This document shows positions 43,770-55,099 of a stretch of DNA of 64,000 nucleotides, piece by piece. The stretch is from Sphaerulina vaccinii. Taxonomy: Eukaryota > Ascomycota > Dothideomycetes > Mycosphaerellales > Mycosphaerellaceae. Both the position numbers and the translations under genes were made by a program. The stretch spans positions 3,782,001 through 3,846,000 of the forward strand of contig JAKUDP010000001.1 of assembly GCA_022570795.1 (NCBI GenBank). Reading direction: 5' to 3'. The notes below the pieces were generated by a model, which was not told where the DNA came from, made no database searches, and saw only the letters and a program-made list of their open reading frames with translations. The stretch's first letter is position 1, and the number at the start of each line of letters is the position of its first letter.

Positions 43770-46700
43770 TCAGCTCAACAAGATAGTGAACTCAAACTCC
43801 TCCGTCTTGAGTGCATACTCCTCCAACGTCTTCGGTCCACAACTTCCAGTCCCCAAACCATGATGATCAGCATCAAGTCTCAACACCACAAAGTCCTTCT
43901 TCTTCTCCTCAAGCTCGTAAGGATGTTGTGCTTCATCTATATCTTTCACATCAAAGTGGCTGGCCATGAAGTCGAAAAGATGTCGTTCGACCGCATCACT
44001 ACCCTTTTGATCAATGAATTGAGCTGTCAGACTCGTCTCGGGAGAAGATAGCTTGACCCAGCGAGTGTCAGTGCGATTTGAGCTTTCTTGAGGGAAATCG
44101 GGTTGGACCCATAGCTTCTCGACAGTAGAAGAGTTGTGGCCTACTGGTTGGGAGAGTTTCATGTCTTTGTAGCTTTCGCCGGGACCGCGGCCGAACCATG
44201 ATACGTCGTTGTATGCCTTTGGTAGGCCTAGAGTAACGCCGATGCGTGGGAGTGTCTTTGGAAGATTCTGACCAGTAGGAGTGCCTCTAACGTTGAGCTT
44301 TACAGTGCCGGATGGCGAGAAGGTGTATGTTGTTTGCAGGTCCAGTGACCAGGAGAGGACTGGCGGAGCAAACTTCTGCTCAAGTTCTACGATGACACCG
44401 CCGTCATCACTTTGACACCATTTGGCTTCGCGAGTATGGATGCGGGCCATGTGCAGAACTCTTTCTTTCCAGTCTTTGCCATCATCCGCTCCCGCATCAT
44501 TGTCAGTTGGAGCTCGATAAAAGGTGGGTTCCAGTGGCTGAGCGACCACTTCTGTGCCATCTTTCTTCCAGGAGAGCAGATGGCCTCGAACAAGATCGAC
44601 TGTCCACTCTGTCTTATCACCTGTGATGGCCAGGCTGGTGGGCGATGCCTCGGTTTTGAGCACATCACTGGCGCTGTGATCCTTGATCTCGACCGGACGA
44701 GGACCTGATAGTGGCACTTGTAGCAACGCTACCTCGTGGCCCTTCTCCGCCCAGGTCGTGGACTCTTTGAGCGCGACCTGTAGATTCAGCAAGTTCTCTC
44801 CTGAAGCAAGGGCCAACTCAATTGGCAATGCGAGCTGGGCCGTAGCTCCAGGTTCGACGCCCTTCGGCAGCTCAAGTGTACCAGACTGCTTGTTCGCACC
44901 AGTGTCATCGGTCACAGACCATGTCACTTCGTAGTCGTCCAGAGTGCTGAAGTCCAGTCGATTGATGATCTCAATCCCCTTGTCTGCAGTGAAGGACATG
45001 ACTTGAATTGGCTCAACTGCTTTCTTGTACTCAATCAATGCACTCCGTACAGAGTGATCAGAGTTGAGGACTCCGTCCATTACGAAGTTGTAGTCGTTCG
45101 GATGATCATTGAAGTCACCACCATACCCATAGAAAGGCTTGCCGTCCCTCGTCTTAGTCAGTAGACCATGATTTGCCCACTCCCATACCCATCCACCTTG
45201 CAACTTTGTATGATTGTAGAACGCATCAACGTAGTCTTTGATGTTACCAGGACCAGTACCCATAGCGTGAATATACTCGCACAGTACAAGAGGCTTCTTC
45301 GGCCCACTTTCAGCGAACTTGATAATCTCAGCAATGTGAGGATACATGCGAGAGTGCATGTCGACATGTTCGGCTTGAAGATCAGGCTCGTAATGAACAA
45401 GCCTGGTAGGATCGTATTCGTGTATCCACTTTGCCATTGCAGTGTGGTTCTGGCCATAGAATGCCTCATTGCCCAAACTCCAGATGATTACAGAAGGGTG
45501 CAACTTGTCGCGATGTACGAGCTGCTGTGCACGATCAAGATATGCTTCTCTCCAGATTGGATTGTCAGACGTCCACTTTGCGGCTTCCGATCTAGTAAGC
45601 TTCTGTCTTTCGAAGAAAGGCAATGATTGGTCCGCAGGACTGAGAGCGGCATCTGCAATGGTCTCAAAGCCATGACACTCGAGATCGGCTTCGTCCATCA
45701 CCCATATACCTAATTCGTCGCAAAGGTGGTATAGCCTTGGGTCGCTCGGCTGATGACATGTCCTTAGAGCATTGAGGTTGTGTTCTTTCATGAGAAGCAA
45801 GTCTCGTTTCATGAACTCGTATGGCACTGTCCGCCCGGAAAGTGGATGATGCTCGTGTCTGTTTGCACCCTTGAAGACGACTCGCTTTCCATTGACCTTG
45901 ATCAGACCGTCTTTCAGTTCGACTTGCCTGAAACCCACACGGGTGGAAATGTGCTGGCCAGCAAATGAAACTATCAGGCTGTACAGATATGGAGTCTCGG
46001 CAGTCCATTTGTGAGGATCTCTGACAGGAATTGAAACAGACACCGTGCCGGTCGACTTGTCCTCGACTGTAGCTTGCTGACTTGTAATCTCTTTGCCTGA
46101 AGCATCAAGAAGCTTAATGGTGTGCTCTCCCACTCCAGTAGTGATCGATTGCACTTCCAACGTAGCATCGCGATAGTCCTCGTCTAGTAAAGTCTGAACA
46201 GACAGGTCTTCGATCCGAGCTTCTCGTGGAAAGCCCAGCAAGAAGACATCACGAAATATGCCAGACAACCACCACTGATCCTGATCTTCGATATAGCTTC
46301 CATCTATGAATTGGTAGACTCGCACTGCAAGACTATTTTCTTTGTCTGGCTTCACAAATTTGGTGATGTCGAACTCGGAAGGATTTCGAGCTCCTTGGCT
46401 ATAGCCGACCTCCTCTCCGTTGACATAGACATGAAATCCAGAATCCACACCTTCGAATCGGAGTCTGAGTTGATGGTCTTGAAATTCCTTGGGCACTTCG
46501 AATGTAGTCAAGTACGACCCAGTCTCGTTGTCAGTGTAGGGTGGATATGGAGGATCCACGAAGAAGGGATATTGCACATTCGTGTAATGAGGTCCTCGTC
46601 CGAAGCCTTGGAGTTGCCACATGCCAGGCACAGCTACTTCAGACCATTTCGAGCTATCAAAGGTGTTCGCCTCGAAGCCTGTTGGTGCCTCTAGAGGCGA

Positions 46701-46889
46701 GTTGGAGAGATGGAACTTCCATGTCCCAGACAACGAGATTGCCTTGGCCTTGGAGACATCTCTGGCCAGGGCGTCTTGTTCGGTGTTGTACAGAAAGAAC
46801 GAGGATCGCGGCTGTAATGTGTTGCGGTGTAGAACGGACAGATTGGCCCAGTCCGGTCTCTTCACTTCATCAATGCCAATATCGCCCAT
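43770..46889 (-). CDS. Beta-galactosidase, GH2 (LacZ/Lac4 type)
   Basis: An intron-free 1,039-residue intracellular-type beta-galactosidase that hydrolyses lactose or other beta-galactosides. Domain order is that of LacZ: jelly-roll sugar-binding domain (about 50-220; LSGTWKFHLS, VPGMWQLQG, SGIFRDVFLLG), immunoglobulin-like domain (about 225-320), TIM barrel (about 325-610) and the beta-galactosidase small-chain domain (about 760-1039). Acid/base Glu at about 475 in WSLGNEA and nucleophile Glu at about 538 in LCEYIHAMG; also NALRTCHQPSDPRLYHLCDE. No signal peptide, so cytosolic, as with yeast Lac4. Length matches the family, and no lesion is seen. Confidence 0.93.
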   Translation of the reverse strand: MGDIGIDEVKRPDWANLSVLHRNTLQPRSSFFLYNTEQDALARDVSKAKAISLSGTWKFHLSNSPLEAPTGFEANTFDSSKWSEVAVPGMWQLQGFGRGPHYTNVQYPFFVDPPYPPYTDNETGSYLTTFEVPKEFQDHQLRLRFEGVDSGFHVYVNGEEVGYSQGARNPSEFDITKFVKPDKENSLAVRVYQFIDGSYIEDQDQWWLSGIFRDVFLLGFPREARIEDLSVQTLLDEDYRDATLEVQSITTGVGEHTIKLLDASGKEITSQQATVEDKSTGTVSVSIPVRDPHKWTAETPYLYSLIVSFAGQHISTRVGFRQVELKDGLIKVNGKRVVFKGANRHEHHPLSGRTVPYEFMKRDLLLMKEHNLNALRTCHQPSDPRLYHLCDELGIWVMDEADLECHGFETIADAALSPADQSLPFFERQKLTRSEAAKWTSDNPIWREAYLDRAQQLVHRDKLHPSVIIWSLGNEAFYGQNHTAMAKWIHEYDPTRLVHYEPDLQAEHVDMHSRMYPHIAEIIKFAESGPKKPLVLCEYIHAMGTGPGNIKDYVDAFYNHTKLQGGWVWEWANHGLLTKTRDGKPFYGYGGDFNDHPNDYNFVMDGVLNSDHSVRSALIEYKKAVEPIQVMSFTADKGIEIINRLDFSTLDDYEVTWSVTDDTGANKQSGTLELPKGVEPGATAQLALPIELALASGENLLNLQVALKESTTWAEKGHEVALLQVPLSGPRPVEIKDHSASDVLKTEASPTSLAITGDKTEWTVDLVRGHLLSWKKDGTEVVAQPLEPTFYRAPTDNDAGADDGKDWKERVLHMARIHTREAKWCQSDDGGVIVELEQKFAPPVLSWSLDLQTTYTFSPSGTVKLNVRGTPTGQNLPKTLPRIGVTLGLPKAYNDVSWFGRGPGESYKDMKLSQPVGHNSSTVEKLWVQPDFPQESSNRTDTRWVKLSSPETSLTAQFIDQKGSDAVERHLFDFMASHFDVKDIDEAQHPYELEEKKKDFVVLRLDADHHGLGTGSCGPKTLEEYALKTEEFEFTILLS

Positions 46890-47385
46890 CTTTGCTGATT
46901 ATGATGAAGGCAAGGCTGTTTGTGTGGCGACGGGATTGTGGTGAAGACGAAACGAAGAGCATTGTGCCTACATCGCGAGCTCGAGTGAGGTCTTCTAGCT
47001 GCAAGGGTAGCTCCATGCTCTCTCCACATCCCGCATGTTGTTAATGGGACGACGATGCCGTCTCCATGTTGGTGTTGTTCTTGTTCTTGGCCGTGGGAAG
47101 ATCTTGCCCGAAGACCCACTTCTCGCTCCGAATCGCACCGAGGGCGATGTGATCACGAAACTTACGCGAACTTCCTTCACTTCATCACGTTCCTCTGTTT
47201 GCCGTGGTTGGAGGCGCGTCTTCTGGTTGGGTCTAGCGAGAACTTCGTGGCAATTTTTGGGAGGGAAGATCAATCCCAGATACTAACGACCTAAGACACT
47301 GAGTCTCAAACTCGGGCACATCCCTGCACGTTCAGAGGCTATAATTTCTCACGGTGTGCAATTCCATCACAAAACCATCAACAAG
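46890..47385. promoter_or_regulatory. Divergent region between GH2 and BTB genes
   Basis: 496 bp between two opposite start codons; overlapping ORFs on both strands lack support. Must include both promoters. Confidence 0.45.
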
Positions 47386-48361
47386 ATGTCGCTCGCAACA
47401 TTGGCACTCTATGACCAGCCGGATTACTCAGATGTCACGATACAATTCAGTGGCAGGATTGTACACTGCCATAAGCTCATACTTTGCACGAACTCCGACT
47501 ATTTTAAGAAGCTCTGCGGCCCTGGAAGCCACTTCGCAGTCCGTCAGCCCACAGAGTTGCAAAATGGAGAGCGTCAAGCTGACATAAATTCAGGAAAGCA
47601 ACGCAAGGGTAGTCGAGCTGAAGGAGGATGACCCTGATGCCGTTGAGCATGTACTGCGCTATATTTACTCTGGCAAGCATAGAACAGACCGAGACGGCGA
47701 GTGGCAACTGCAACTTGAGATCGCGAAGGCGGCCCAAAAGGTGGACCTAGCGCTTGGAGGCTTGCTTGATGTGAGGCTAACGCACATCCAGTATCTACTG
47801 CCAGGCCTAGCCACTGCAGCAGTCACCAAGTACAAGAATGTTGCTAGCAAAGTTGATGTTCCGGAGGAGGTCTTCGCAGCCATGATGTAAGTGAGGCAAC
47901 ATCGGCTAGTGCCCCTGAGATCCCTCACACTGCGCTGCTGAGGTCAGAGAAGGACATTACTAGCGCAGTTACACAGTTTCAGAGATCGTTGCTAACCTGC
48001 TATCGTCAGGCACATCCGACAAAACACTTTGTACTCTGATCACCTTCAGGTCGCGCAAGAGCTCGAGACGAAGCATCTCCTTGATCTGCTTAAGGTACTA
48101 GACTACCGTGAGCTGATTGACCAGGATAAGTCAATCATGTGGAACTACATCGATCAATTCTCAGATTTGTTAGCCAGCCAAGTTGAGGTTGATCTGGGTA
48201 CCTGCAAGAAATGTTCGGGCAAGGTCATGCTTTTGAAGGATGAACCCACAAGACATTTCTGCAGGTATAATGATGACCACAGAGACTACGAACGGACTCG
48301 TATGTGGATTCCCAGGGATGAAGTCAGTGCATTTCAGAAGCTTCTCTCGGCAAAGAAGTAG
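47386..48361 (+). CDS. BTB/POZ-domain protein
   Basis: 265 residues in three exons: 47386-47538, 47594-47886 and 48010-48361. BTB domain at about 10-110: YSDVTIQFSGRIVHCHKLIL, SDYFKKLC, then after intron 1 VVELKEDDPDAVEHVLRYIY. Intron 1 (55 bp) has the unusual donor GTCCGT, but both the frame and the expected BTB sequence across FA-ESNARV support it; intron 2 (123 bp) has GTAAGT. A C-terminal domain has a CKKC pair and HFC that might bind metal. BTB proteins typically dimerise and can be substrate adaptors for cullin-3 ubiquitin ligases; fungal single-domain members are mostly uncharacterised. Confidence 0.82.
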
Positions 48362-48860
48362 GGATGTGATGAGATTGTGCACGCAGCTGGATACCCGGCT
48401 GAATGGCGAGACACTGGAAGCAGGTTGAAGTACTGGGCCCTGACGCCGCAGCGCACAAGGACTCGGACCTCATCGAATGCGTAGAAGCTACGTTATGAGT
48501 CGCGGAGATTTGCTCCCCTGCTGTCATGCGTCGGTCGATACCTGGACAGAATGCCAACTCACCCATAGCCCATATTATCACACTTCCCGACTAGCACGGC
48601 GAGCGAGGACGGACGGAGCAACTCGTGCTATCAGGCGAACATCAAGCATATTCAGAGAACCAAAAGTGAAGTGTCATTACTTGGCGGGCTGCGCGCGAAT
48701 GCAGCTGCAGATGAAACGCTTGCACTCGGCACGAACTGCTTCCAGTGAAGTGAAGCCAACGCGGTCCGTGCATCTGGCAAATTCGAATCCACCATACACA
48801 CTTCGACATTCTGCCACCTTCGGGGAACAAACAACAATCATCAATCCTCATCATCCGCAG
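48362..48860. other. Intergenic stretch, no supported gene
   Basis: About 500 bp. A B-box-like ATTCGAATCC at about 48779 has no tRNA fold around it. Nothing else seen. Confidence 0.45.
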
Positions 48861-50778
48861 ATGGCAGGACCGCTGAGACGCCCCGAGGATGGTGCTGCAG
48901 TAGCGCAGCGACCGGAAGAAGAGGATGCAACGAAGCAGAGGTCGGTCGGGAAGGACATCTCGAATGTTTATCACTGACATTGCCTTCAGACATCAACCAC
49001 GATACCGCCGAGACGTTACGTACGACGAGACCAGCACTCGAGAAGAGGTTTCATTTCTTTCCACAACGTGCCTCCAAGTCGCATTCACGAACCACACGGC
49101 CCTCAACGAAGTCACTTTCGAAAACTGCGTTCTCATCAATGTGAAGTTCGATGGCTGCAAAGTCTCCCACTGGAAATTTCGCAACGGCCACCTTGAAGAT
49201 GTGACGTTCGAAGGCTGCAACTTCGAGTATGGCATATGGGCGAATAGGGAGATTTTGGACCTCGAAATGGCTGGATTCAGATCCATTGACAGTGGCGGCG
49301 AGGTTTTCGTGCCACGCATAATCGAAAATGCCGTGTATCTGCGGGAGCATCTGAGGTCGTATGTGCTGCCTCTGGAACTGGATCTACGCAACCTGGCGGA
49401 GTTGCCTGCCCTCGAGGAGAATCACATACTCGCCACAACAAGGGCTCCGCCTGTCGCCTGCGATGTCGGCACTATGACTGATGGTCCGATTCTCAAAGAT
49501 GCTTCGAGTGATACAGAGGACATTGTTCAGGCTGGCTTATTGGTTTCTGCTGGAGCTGGCGCCAGTGATGCTCTAGATCCGAGCTCCACGCCTACTCCGC
49601 GCGCGTCAGCAGATGATCTAGACATGGTCGTGCCGGTCATGGTTGCCTCAACTATCTCACGCGTTTACACGCCGCAAAGTTCCGCCGATGACACGGAGGA
49701 GGTAGCAACAAACCTCGCAACAGGAGTAAGTGCTCACAACGTGTCGGATTATCAGCCAAGCCAGAGTGCGGAACCGGACAGAACAGCAATTGAGACCTAC
49801 ATGACCCAGAGACACGAGCAACGTGTCAGTGGAAAAGCCAGCTTTATGGGTCTTCCCGAGAAGATTCGAAAGGTCGTCTACAAGCTTCTACTTGCGCCTT
49901 CACGGCTCGCCATTCAGGATGTCTCAAACGACTCCTTGTATGCGCAAAGTCTCAAGCAACGACTGCGCTACGATGTCAACGGTGCTACCTCGACTGGCAA
50001 TGGACGCAAATTCACATGGCATGCCAGGGGCGGGCCTAAGGGCTTTTTCCTAGGGACAGGCATCACTACTGCGATCTTGCGCGTGAGCAAGAAAGTCAGC
50101 AAAGAGGCTTTGCCTGAATTGTACGGACAGACAATTGAGTTCGCATGCACATCAGAAGGAGCTCTCAGTTTCCTACACGACATTTCCAAGCATCTTCAGC
50201 TGGTGAAATCGATCGAATATTGGTACTCATTCGCACCAAAAGTAGTCAGCAACGCAGCCACCAAGGTTCTGATGTGCAAACTACCCGCGACTCAATCATA
50301 CCCAAAGGAATTTCGCCGCTTCATGAACTGCTTGGTGCATAAGTGTGGCGGTCTGGAGCACTTCAAGCTCCGAATAACTGGCAGTATTTGTTCAGGTGAG
50401 AGCTTCTGGGAAAAGGTACCGGTATGGAAGCCTGGAGAACCGCGCGGTCCAAACTACAGCTTGGATGGTGATCAACACTTCCATGCTTTCGCCGAAGCAG
50501 CAAGGCTTCCATCTTATCGCCCTGAGTGCTTAAGGCAAGGAGTTCGCCTCGAAGTTCAACTGAATCCTGCCGTACCTGAGTTTGGGAACGAGTCAAGCAA
50601 GTTCCGGCAAGACTTTGTTACTGAGATGCTAGCAATCGTGGAGCGTCGTCGTGCAGTACGCCCGAGGCAGGCAATAGCTCGGCCCTGCAACTGCAAGACC
50701 TCAGAATACAGAAGATGCTGCTACGTCAGCTTGCCTGCCATCGAGTTACCCAAGTTCGAGTCGTCGGATGAGGAATAA
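48861..50778 (+). CDS. F-box-like protein with pentapeptide-type N-terminal repeats
   Basis: 622 residues if exon 1 (48861-48940) is joined to 48990-50778 through a 49 bp intron (donor GTCGGT, branch CACTGAC, acceptor TTCAG); reading without the intron, an ATG at 48925 or 48964 would start a 617- or 604-residue form in the same frame. The front has a right-handed-helix-like pattern of pentapeptide repeats (VTFENCVLINVKFDGC, WKFRNGHLEDVTFEGCNF). A low-complexity middle is followed by a C-terminal domain opening MGLPEKIRKVVYKLLLAPSR, typical of the fungal 2EXR/F-box-like domain with LRVSKKVSKEALPELYGQTI and IEYWYSF. Such proteins usually contribute to ubiquitin-ligase adaptors, but that is inferred. 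Start choice uncertain. Confidence 0.72.
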
Positions 50779-51224
50779 TGAGAAGCATTGGAACTGGCGA
50801 TACCAGATTGACGGCTCCTGCATGAGTGGTTGTCGCGAGGATAAGCAGCATCTTCCGCACGGATTTGCGAGCGATGGGTGCAATTGGTTTCGGTCTCTGT
50901 CAGCCCGCAAGGACTGAGGTACCACGACATCTTGGCTATGGTTGAAAACTGCATAGGCTGAGGTCGAGATGGGAAAGGAAGAATGGAGCAATCCTTCGCC
51001 AAGACAAGATCGTCAGGGACGTCATCGTCACGATTTCTCCAAAGCCCGAGTGTCCGTAGAGCGACAACTTCGGACTGCGGAATGACCATTTCTGATACAA
51101 TAAACTTAGTGTTCTTCGTAGTGATAAGAACTTCACTAAGTAGGAATCGAGCATTTTGTATCTTGCAAGTCCATTTCTCAGCACTCACATCCCAGAACAA
51201 CACAACCACGGCAAGACCAACACA

Positions 51225-51949
51225 ATGACCACAGCAAGAATATCAGCTCAAGTCCTTAGCATATCGGTCGCCCTCGTCGGAGCAGGCGGCATAGCTGGTC
51301 TATCGCTCTTCGACGTGCCAGAACTGCAAGCACAACCCGCAGATAGATCTCTTCCTGCGATAAGATGGCTCTTCAGTAGAGGTTCTCATATCTTTCCCCA
51401 AGCAGCTGTAAGCTTACCTCTCTCTCTCTCTCTTCACCGAATCCAAACCTATCTGATACATGTTCCCAGTTCCTCTCAGCAGCCGGCTTCGCCTACTCAG
51501 CCTACGATGCACTCCCCAGTAACACAAAATCTCTAACCCAACTCCTCAAAACAAACACAAACGGAATCAAAGTCAACGGTTTCCTCGCCGCAGCAGTACT
51601 AGCAATCAGCATCGGACCTTTCACATCATACATGATACCCAACAATTTCGCACTCATCGAGAAGAATGAGAAACTTGGTGGTGCACGATCTCAACGTTCA
51701 GCGGAGCAGCAAAGAAAGCAAGGGAAGGTTCCTGGACAGGGAAGTGCGGAGTCTTCTGTGAATAATCAGAGAGGTGTTGATGAGTTTACTGATTTGAGTA
51801 TTCCGATGACGAAAACTGAGAGAAGCAGTAGTGAGGCTGAGGATGCTGAGGTTAGAGAGATGTTGGGGAAGTTTGGGAGACAGAATATTGTGAGGGCGCT
51901 CTTGCTTGGTGGTGGAGGGGTTGTGGGACTTGTTGCTGCTTTGTTGTGA
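51225..51949 (+). CDS. DUF1772 (anthrone-oxygenase-like) membrane protein
   Basis: 220 residues in two exons, 51225-51407 and 51470-51949; the 62 bp intron (GTAAGC ... TTCCCAG) contains a (CT)n run. Four hydrophobic segments: about 8-28, 62-80, 104-125 (GFLAAAVLAISIGPFTSYMI) and the C-terminus (VRALLLGGGGVVGLVAALL). The IGPFTSYMIPNNFALIEK stretch is the DUF1772 signature. Some fungal relatives oxidise anthrones in polyketide pathways, but most are uncharacterised, and no polyketide synthase is near. The loop between helices 3 and 4 is longer and more hydrophilic than usual. Confidence 0.75.
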
Positions 51950-52089
51950 GCTTCCTCGCGATAAGAGATGAAGTGTCGAAAGTTCTCCGAGCATTTATTC
52001 AGGAGATTTGACCTCGCGTGGGGATCAACAGCATAAAACGCATGCTGATGATGCCAGGAGAAGCTCAGGTGTGCGTTTTCATGAAATAT

Positions 52090-52840
52090 CTATGCATTAG
52101 CAAGCCCAATGATGAAGTCCGCCGCTTGTTGAGCATACTTCTCAACCTCCGCATAATGCACATCTAAGCTGGTTCCGCTCGCACAGAAGAGATCGTCCTC
52201 GTCGCAGTACGACACAAGCACATTCGCCCAGGTATTCAACCTCGCGAGGCTGCTCTCGCGACCGAAGATGCCATCTTTGGTAGAAGTACCACGACTGTAT
52301 GTCTGCCCAGCATTGAATCTTGGGTCACCAAACACAGCAACACCAATGACTTGAGACATGTTAGCAGGAGTTTCCTCTTATAATGAGCTGAAAACACTTA
52401 CTGTTCGCTCTGTACTCTTCCCCGATCGGATCCGGCTTCCCAGTCCCACCAGCCAGCGTATCAGTCATGACATTACCACCCTGACTGTACCCAATCAATG
52501 CGATCCTGCTTCCACTTCCACAAGCAGCAACGTAGTCCTGGATACTGGTCTTGGTGTCCTCGATCCCATCAACTACAGAAGTGATGTAGTTGGAATCCAG
52601 AGCAATGATGGTAGCAGGATAGTCAATTGCGTGGCTGTAGGAACCTGCGACTTGTGCTTCCACGAGATTGGCTACTGGACCGACTGTGCCTTCGCCAGCT
52701 GGCTGGTTGGAACCGCGGGCCACGAGAATGTAGAGACCGTTATCGGTGGCGCAAGTGATCTGTCGTTTCTCGAGGGCCAGTGGAGCGGAGTATGCCAGAG
52801 AGGCGAGACTGGCCAAGGCGAGGATCGAGGAGCGAACCAT
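52090..52840 (-). CDS. Secreted cutinase / CE5 esterase
   Basis: 232 residues in two exons, 52840-52402 and 52349-52090 with a 52 bp intron (GTAAGT, GCTAACA branch, CAAG acceptor). Signal peptide 1-18, then a Kex2-type site EKR (24-26), so the mature enzyme probably begins QITC. Catalytic triad: Ser at about 119 in GYSQGG, Asp at about 199 in CDEDDLFC and His at about 211 in DVHYAEV; the paired Cys flanking the Asp is present. Family CE5 includes cutinases, which degrade plant cuticle, and acetylxylan esterases; length and motifs fit both, so the substrate is open. Extracellular. Confidence 0.88.
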
Positions 52841-53870
52841 ATCGTCTAATGTCTTGTCTTGAAACCTGAAGGTGGAAATGACGCTCTTGATATTGCTGTA
52901 TTTGTGATAATGTCCTGGCCTGAAACAAGCGAGTGTGTATAGCGAAAGTAGTGGCCGAGGAGACCCTGCCCGGTCAGTGTAGTAGCATAGGAGGAAGGGG
53001 CGATGTATATATATGGCCGCAAACGCAAGACATGCCAAGTCAGTCTTGGCTATGCGGTACTGGTATAGCACCATCCGCACCGCCGCCCCTTAGTGTCGGC
53101 TCATCACTACCCGCAACATATCTTGTTTCCGATGCCAAGCTTAGCGCGACGAATGGCAACGTCATCCATACTTGCACGTGCAGTTCATTCGGCAAATTTA
53201 TTGCGCGATTGGAAGCAAGATACCCTGTGGCAGTTGCTACTTTCGCTTAAAGAGCTATGCTTGAGGCTCATGCATATTTTTGGCAGCGGAGTAGTGCTGC
53301 TAGCGGTGGTGTCTCGTAGATCTTGCCTACTACGAGCAGAGCTCCGCCACGCGAGCAACGCAAACCTGCTTGTCATGTCTTGGCTGCGTGAAGCTCGATA
53401 TAAGACTCGGATGCTGAGCTGTTCACAGACCGAGAGCCGTGCTATTGTACTGTGTCGCTTGGAAGATGGACTTGATGAGGTTGATGGAGAAGAGGGAGCG
53501 GAGAGCGAAAGAGGAGCGGAGATGGCACCCCTGTCCTCATCAGCCTTGGCGCTCGCGCGCGGTTGCTGCGAGTTTCTCCCGCTCCTCATGCTTCACCATA
53601 ACAACAACCTCATCATCAACCCTCTTCATCATACCAGTCCAACGAGCAGCTCCCGCCGTATACACCGGGCAAGCCGCTCGAAACCACGTAGACACCACGT
53701 CTTCCAAGTTCGTGGCAATCATAATTCGAAGCCAGAAGTCTCTCCGCTGCATAATTCAAAGTGCAATCTGAAAAGTACTAGCAAGAAGAATGCGACCTAT
53801 GCCAGTGCTCGGCAGCGTCAAAGTTCCAAGAGCAGCAATCTTCCTAAGGCATCATGGCACTTATTACCTT
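52841..53870. other. Cutinase upstream region and last GC-balanced stretch before the AT-rich block
   Basis: Contains TATATATAT at 53006-53014, about 165 bp before the cutinase ATG on the minus strand, a plausible TATA element. ORFs at 53093-53896 (plus) and 53185-53589 (minus) overlap each other and have no domain. Confidence 0.45.
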
Positions 53871-53873
53871 ATA

Positions 53874-53970
53874 CGACTCTCGTAGAGTCGACGTAGACTA
53901 CTTACCTATGCAGGTTTTAGGTTGATGTTGCCGCATTCTCATAGGATGCGGCCGCGGGTGGCGGCCGCAT
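53874..53970. repeat. Two perfect hairpins at the edge of the AT-rich block
   Basis: 53874-53890 is CGACTCT-CGT-AGAGTCG (7 bp arms). 53946-53970 is ATGCGGCCGC-GGGTG-GCGGCCGCAT (10 bp arms, 5 nt loop, two NotI sites). Both lie within 200 bp of the abrupt drop in GC at about 54,055. They could be remnants of transposon ends or a composition boundary. Confidence 0.7.
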
Positions 53971-54671
53971 TAACTTTTGTATAGCTGCGAGGGCGATATC
54001 TATTACACGGCAGACTCGGATAGCTCGTATAAGTCGCGGAGTACGCTAGGCATACCCCTCTACTTTAAATTATATAAAAAATAATATTTTCTCTATTTTT
54101 ATATATAGATTTATATATAAAGCTATTTAACCTTACTATTATTATCTAATTTAGATATATATAGCTATATTCCTATACCCTAGTTGCAATCTTATAGTAT
54201 TATATTTCTACTTTTTTTCTTATATAAATTGTAATAGATATAGATAACCTATAGAATAATATATATACGCCTATAGATAGTAATAATCTTAGAGTAATAA
54301 AGGCTATAGTAGACTATATATATAAAATATATATAAAGGTAGTAAAAGAAAAGAATACTATAAAATATAAAATTAAGTTTAATAATAAAGTATACTTTGT
54401 ACTAGCTAGTCTAGATAATAGTATAGTAGAGCTAATTCTAGCTTTTAATAGTATAATAGACTATAATATACTTATATCTAACCTCGATACTCTTTTTTAA
54501 TTACCTAGTAATATTAATAAGTTACTACTACTTCTAGAAAGTTAGCTTTTTAATACTTAGTTCGAGGAGTTACTTATAGATATAGTACTTAAAGAAGACA
54601 AGCCTACTATAGTAGCTTAGACTAATAGTATTTCTAGTAAAAATATTACTATAAGTATTAGTATAGAAGTT

Positions 54672-55095
54672 ACTATTAGAAAGTATAGTCTAGTTAGACT
54701 ATCTAAGAGATACTTTCTAGAGATTAGAATATATAATATAGGTTATATAATAATAGGTTGTATAACTTATCTAATACTCTATATCTTAGAAGGAGATACA
54801 ACCTATAACTAACTAATATAATTAATATAGTTAGTTCCTATCTAATACTTCTACTTCTATTATATATTAAAACTCTTTCTATATATCTTTTAAATATATA
54901 TTATTATTCTATTTCGATAGGTTATAAGCCTAGGTTTATAGAGGAAGTATTAGATAGTAATAGTTAGCCTTTTCTAACTATAGGCTTTATACCTACTATA
55001 AAAGGAGTATTAGGAGACTCGAGGTATACCTATCTATACTACTAAGAAGATATAGAAGATTCTAGCAAGTTCTAAATATTCCTATAGATAGATAA
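54672..55095 (+). repeat. Left arm of a long inverted repeat
   Basis: About 424 bp starting ACTATTAGAAAGTATAGTC whose reverse complement is found at 63299-63723 with high similarity (shared CTTATCTAATACTCTATATC and GGAGATACAACCTAT). Probably two copies of one retroelement segment in opposite orientation. Confidence 0.75.
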
Positions 55096-55099
55096 AATA

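Noticed and set aside
48776..48790. tRNA B-box-like ATTCGAATCC
   Set aside because: No pairing T-stem and no A box or anticodon arm upstream.
53093..53896. 267-codon plus-strand ORF
   Set aside because: Overlaps an equally long antisense ORF, is Ser/His/Arg-rich and has no domain or splice context.
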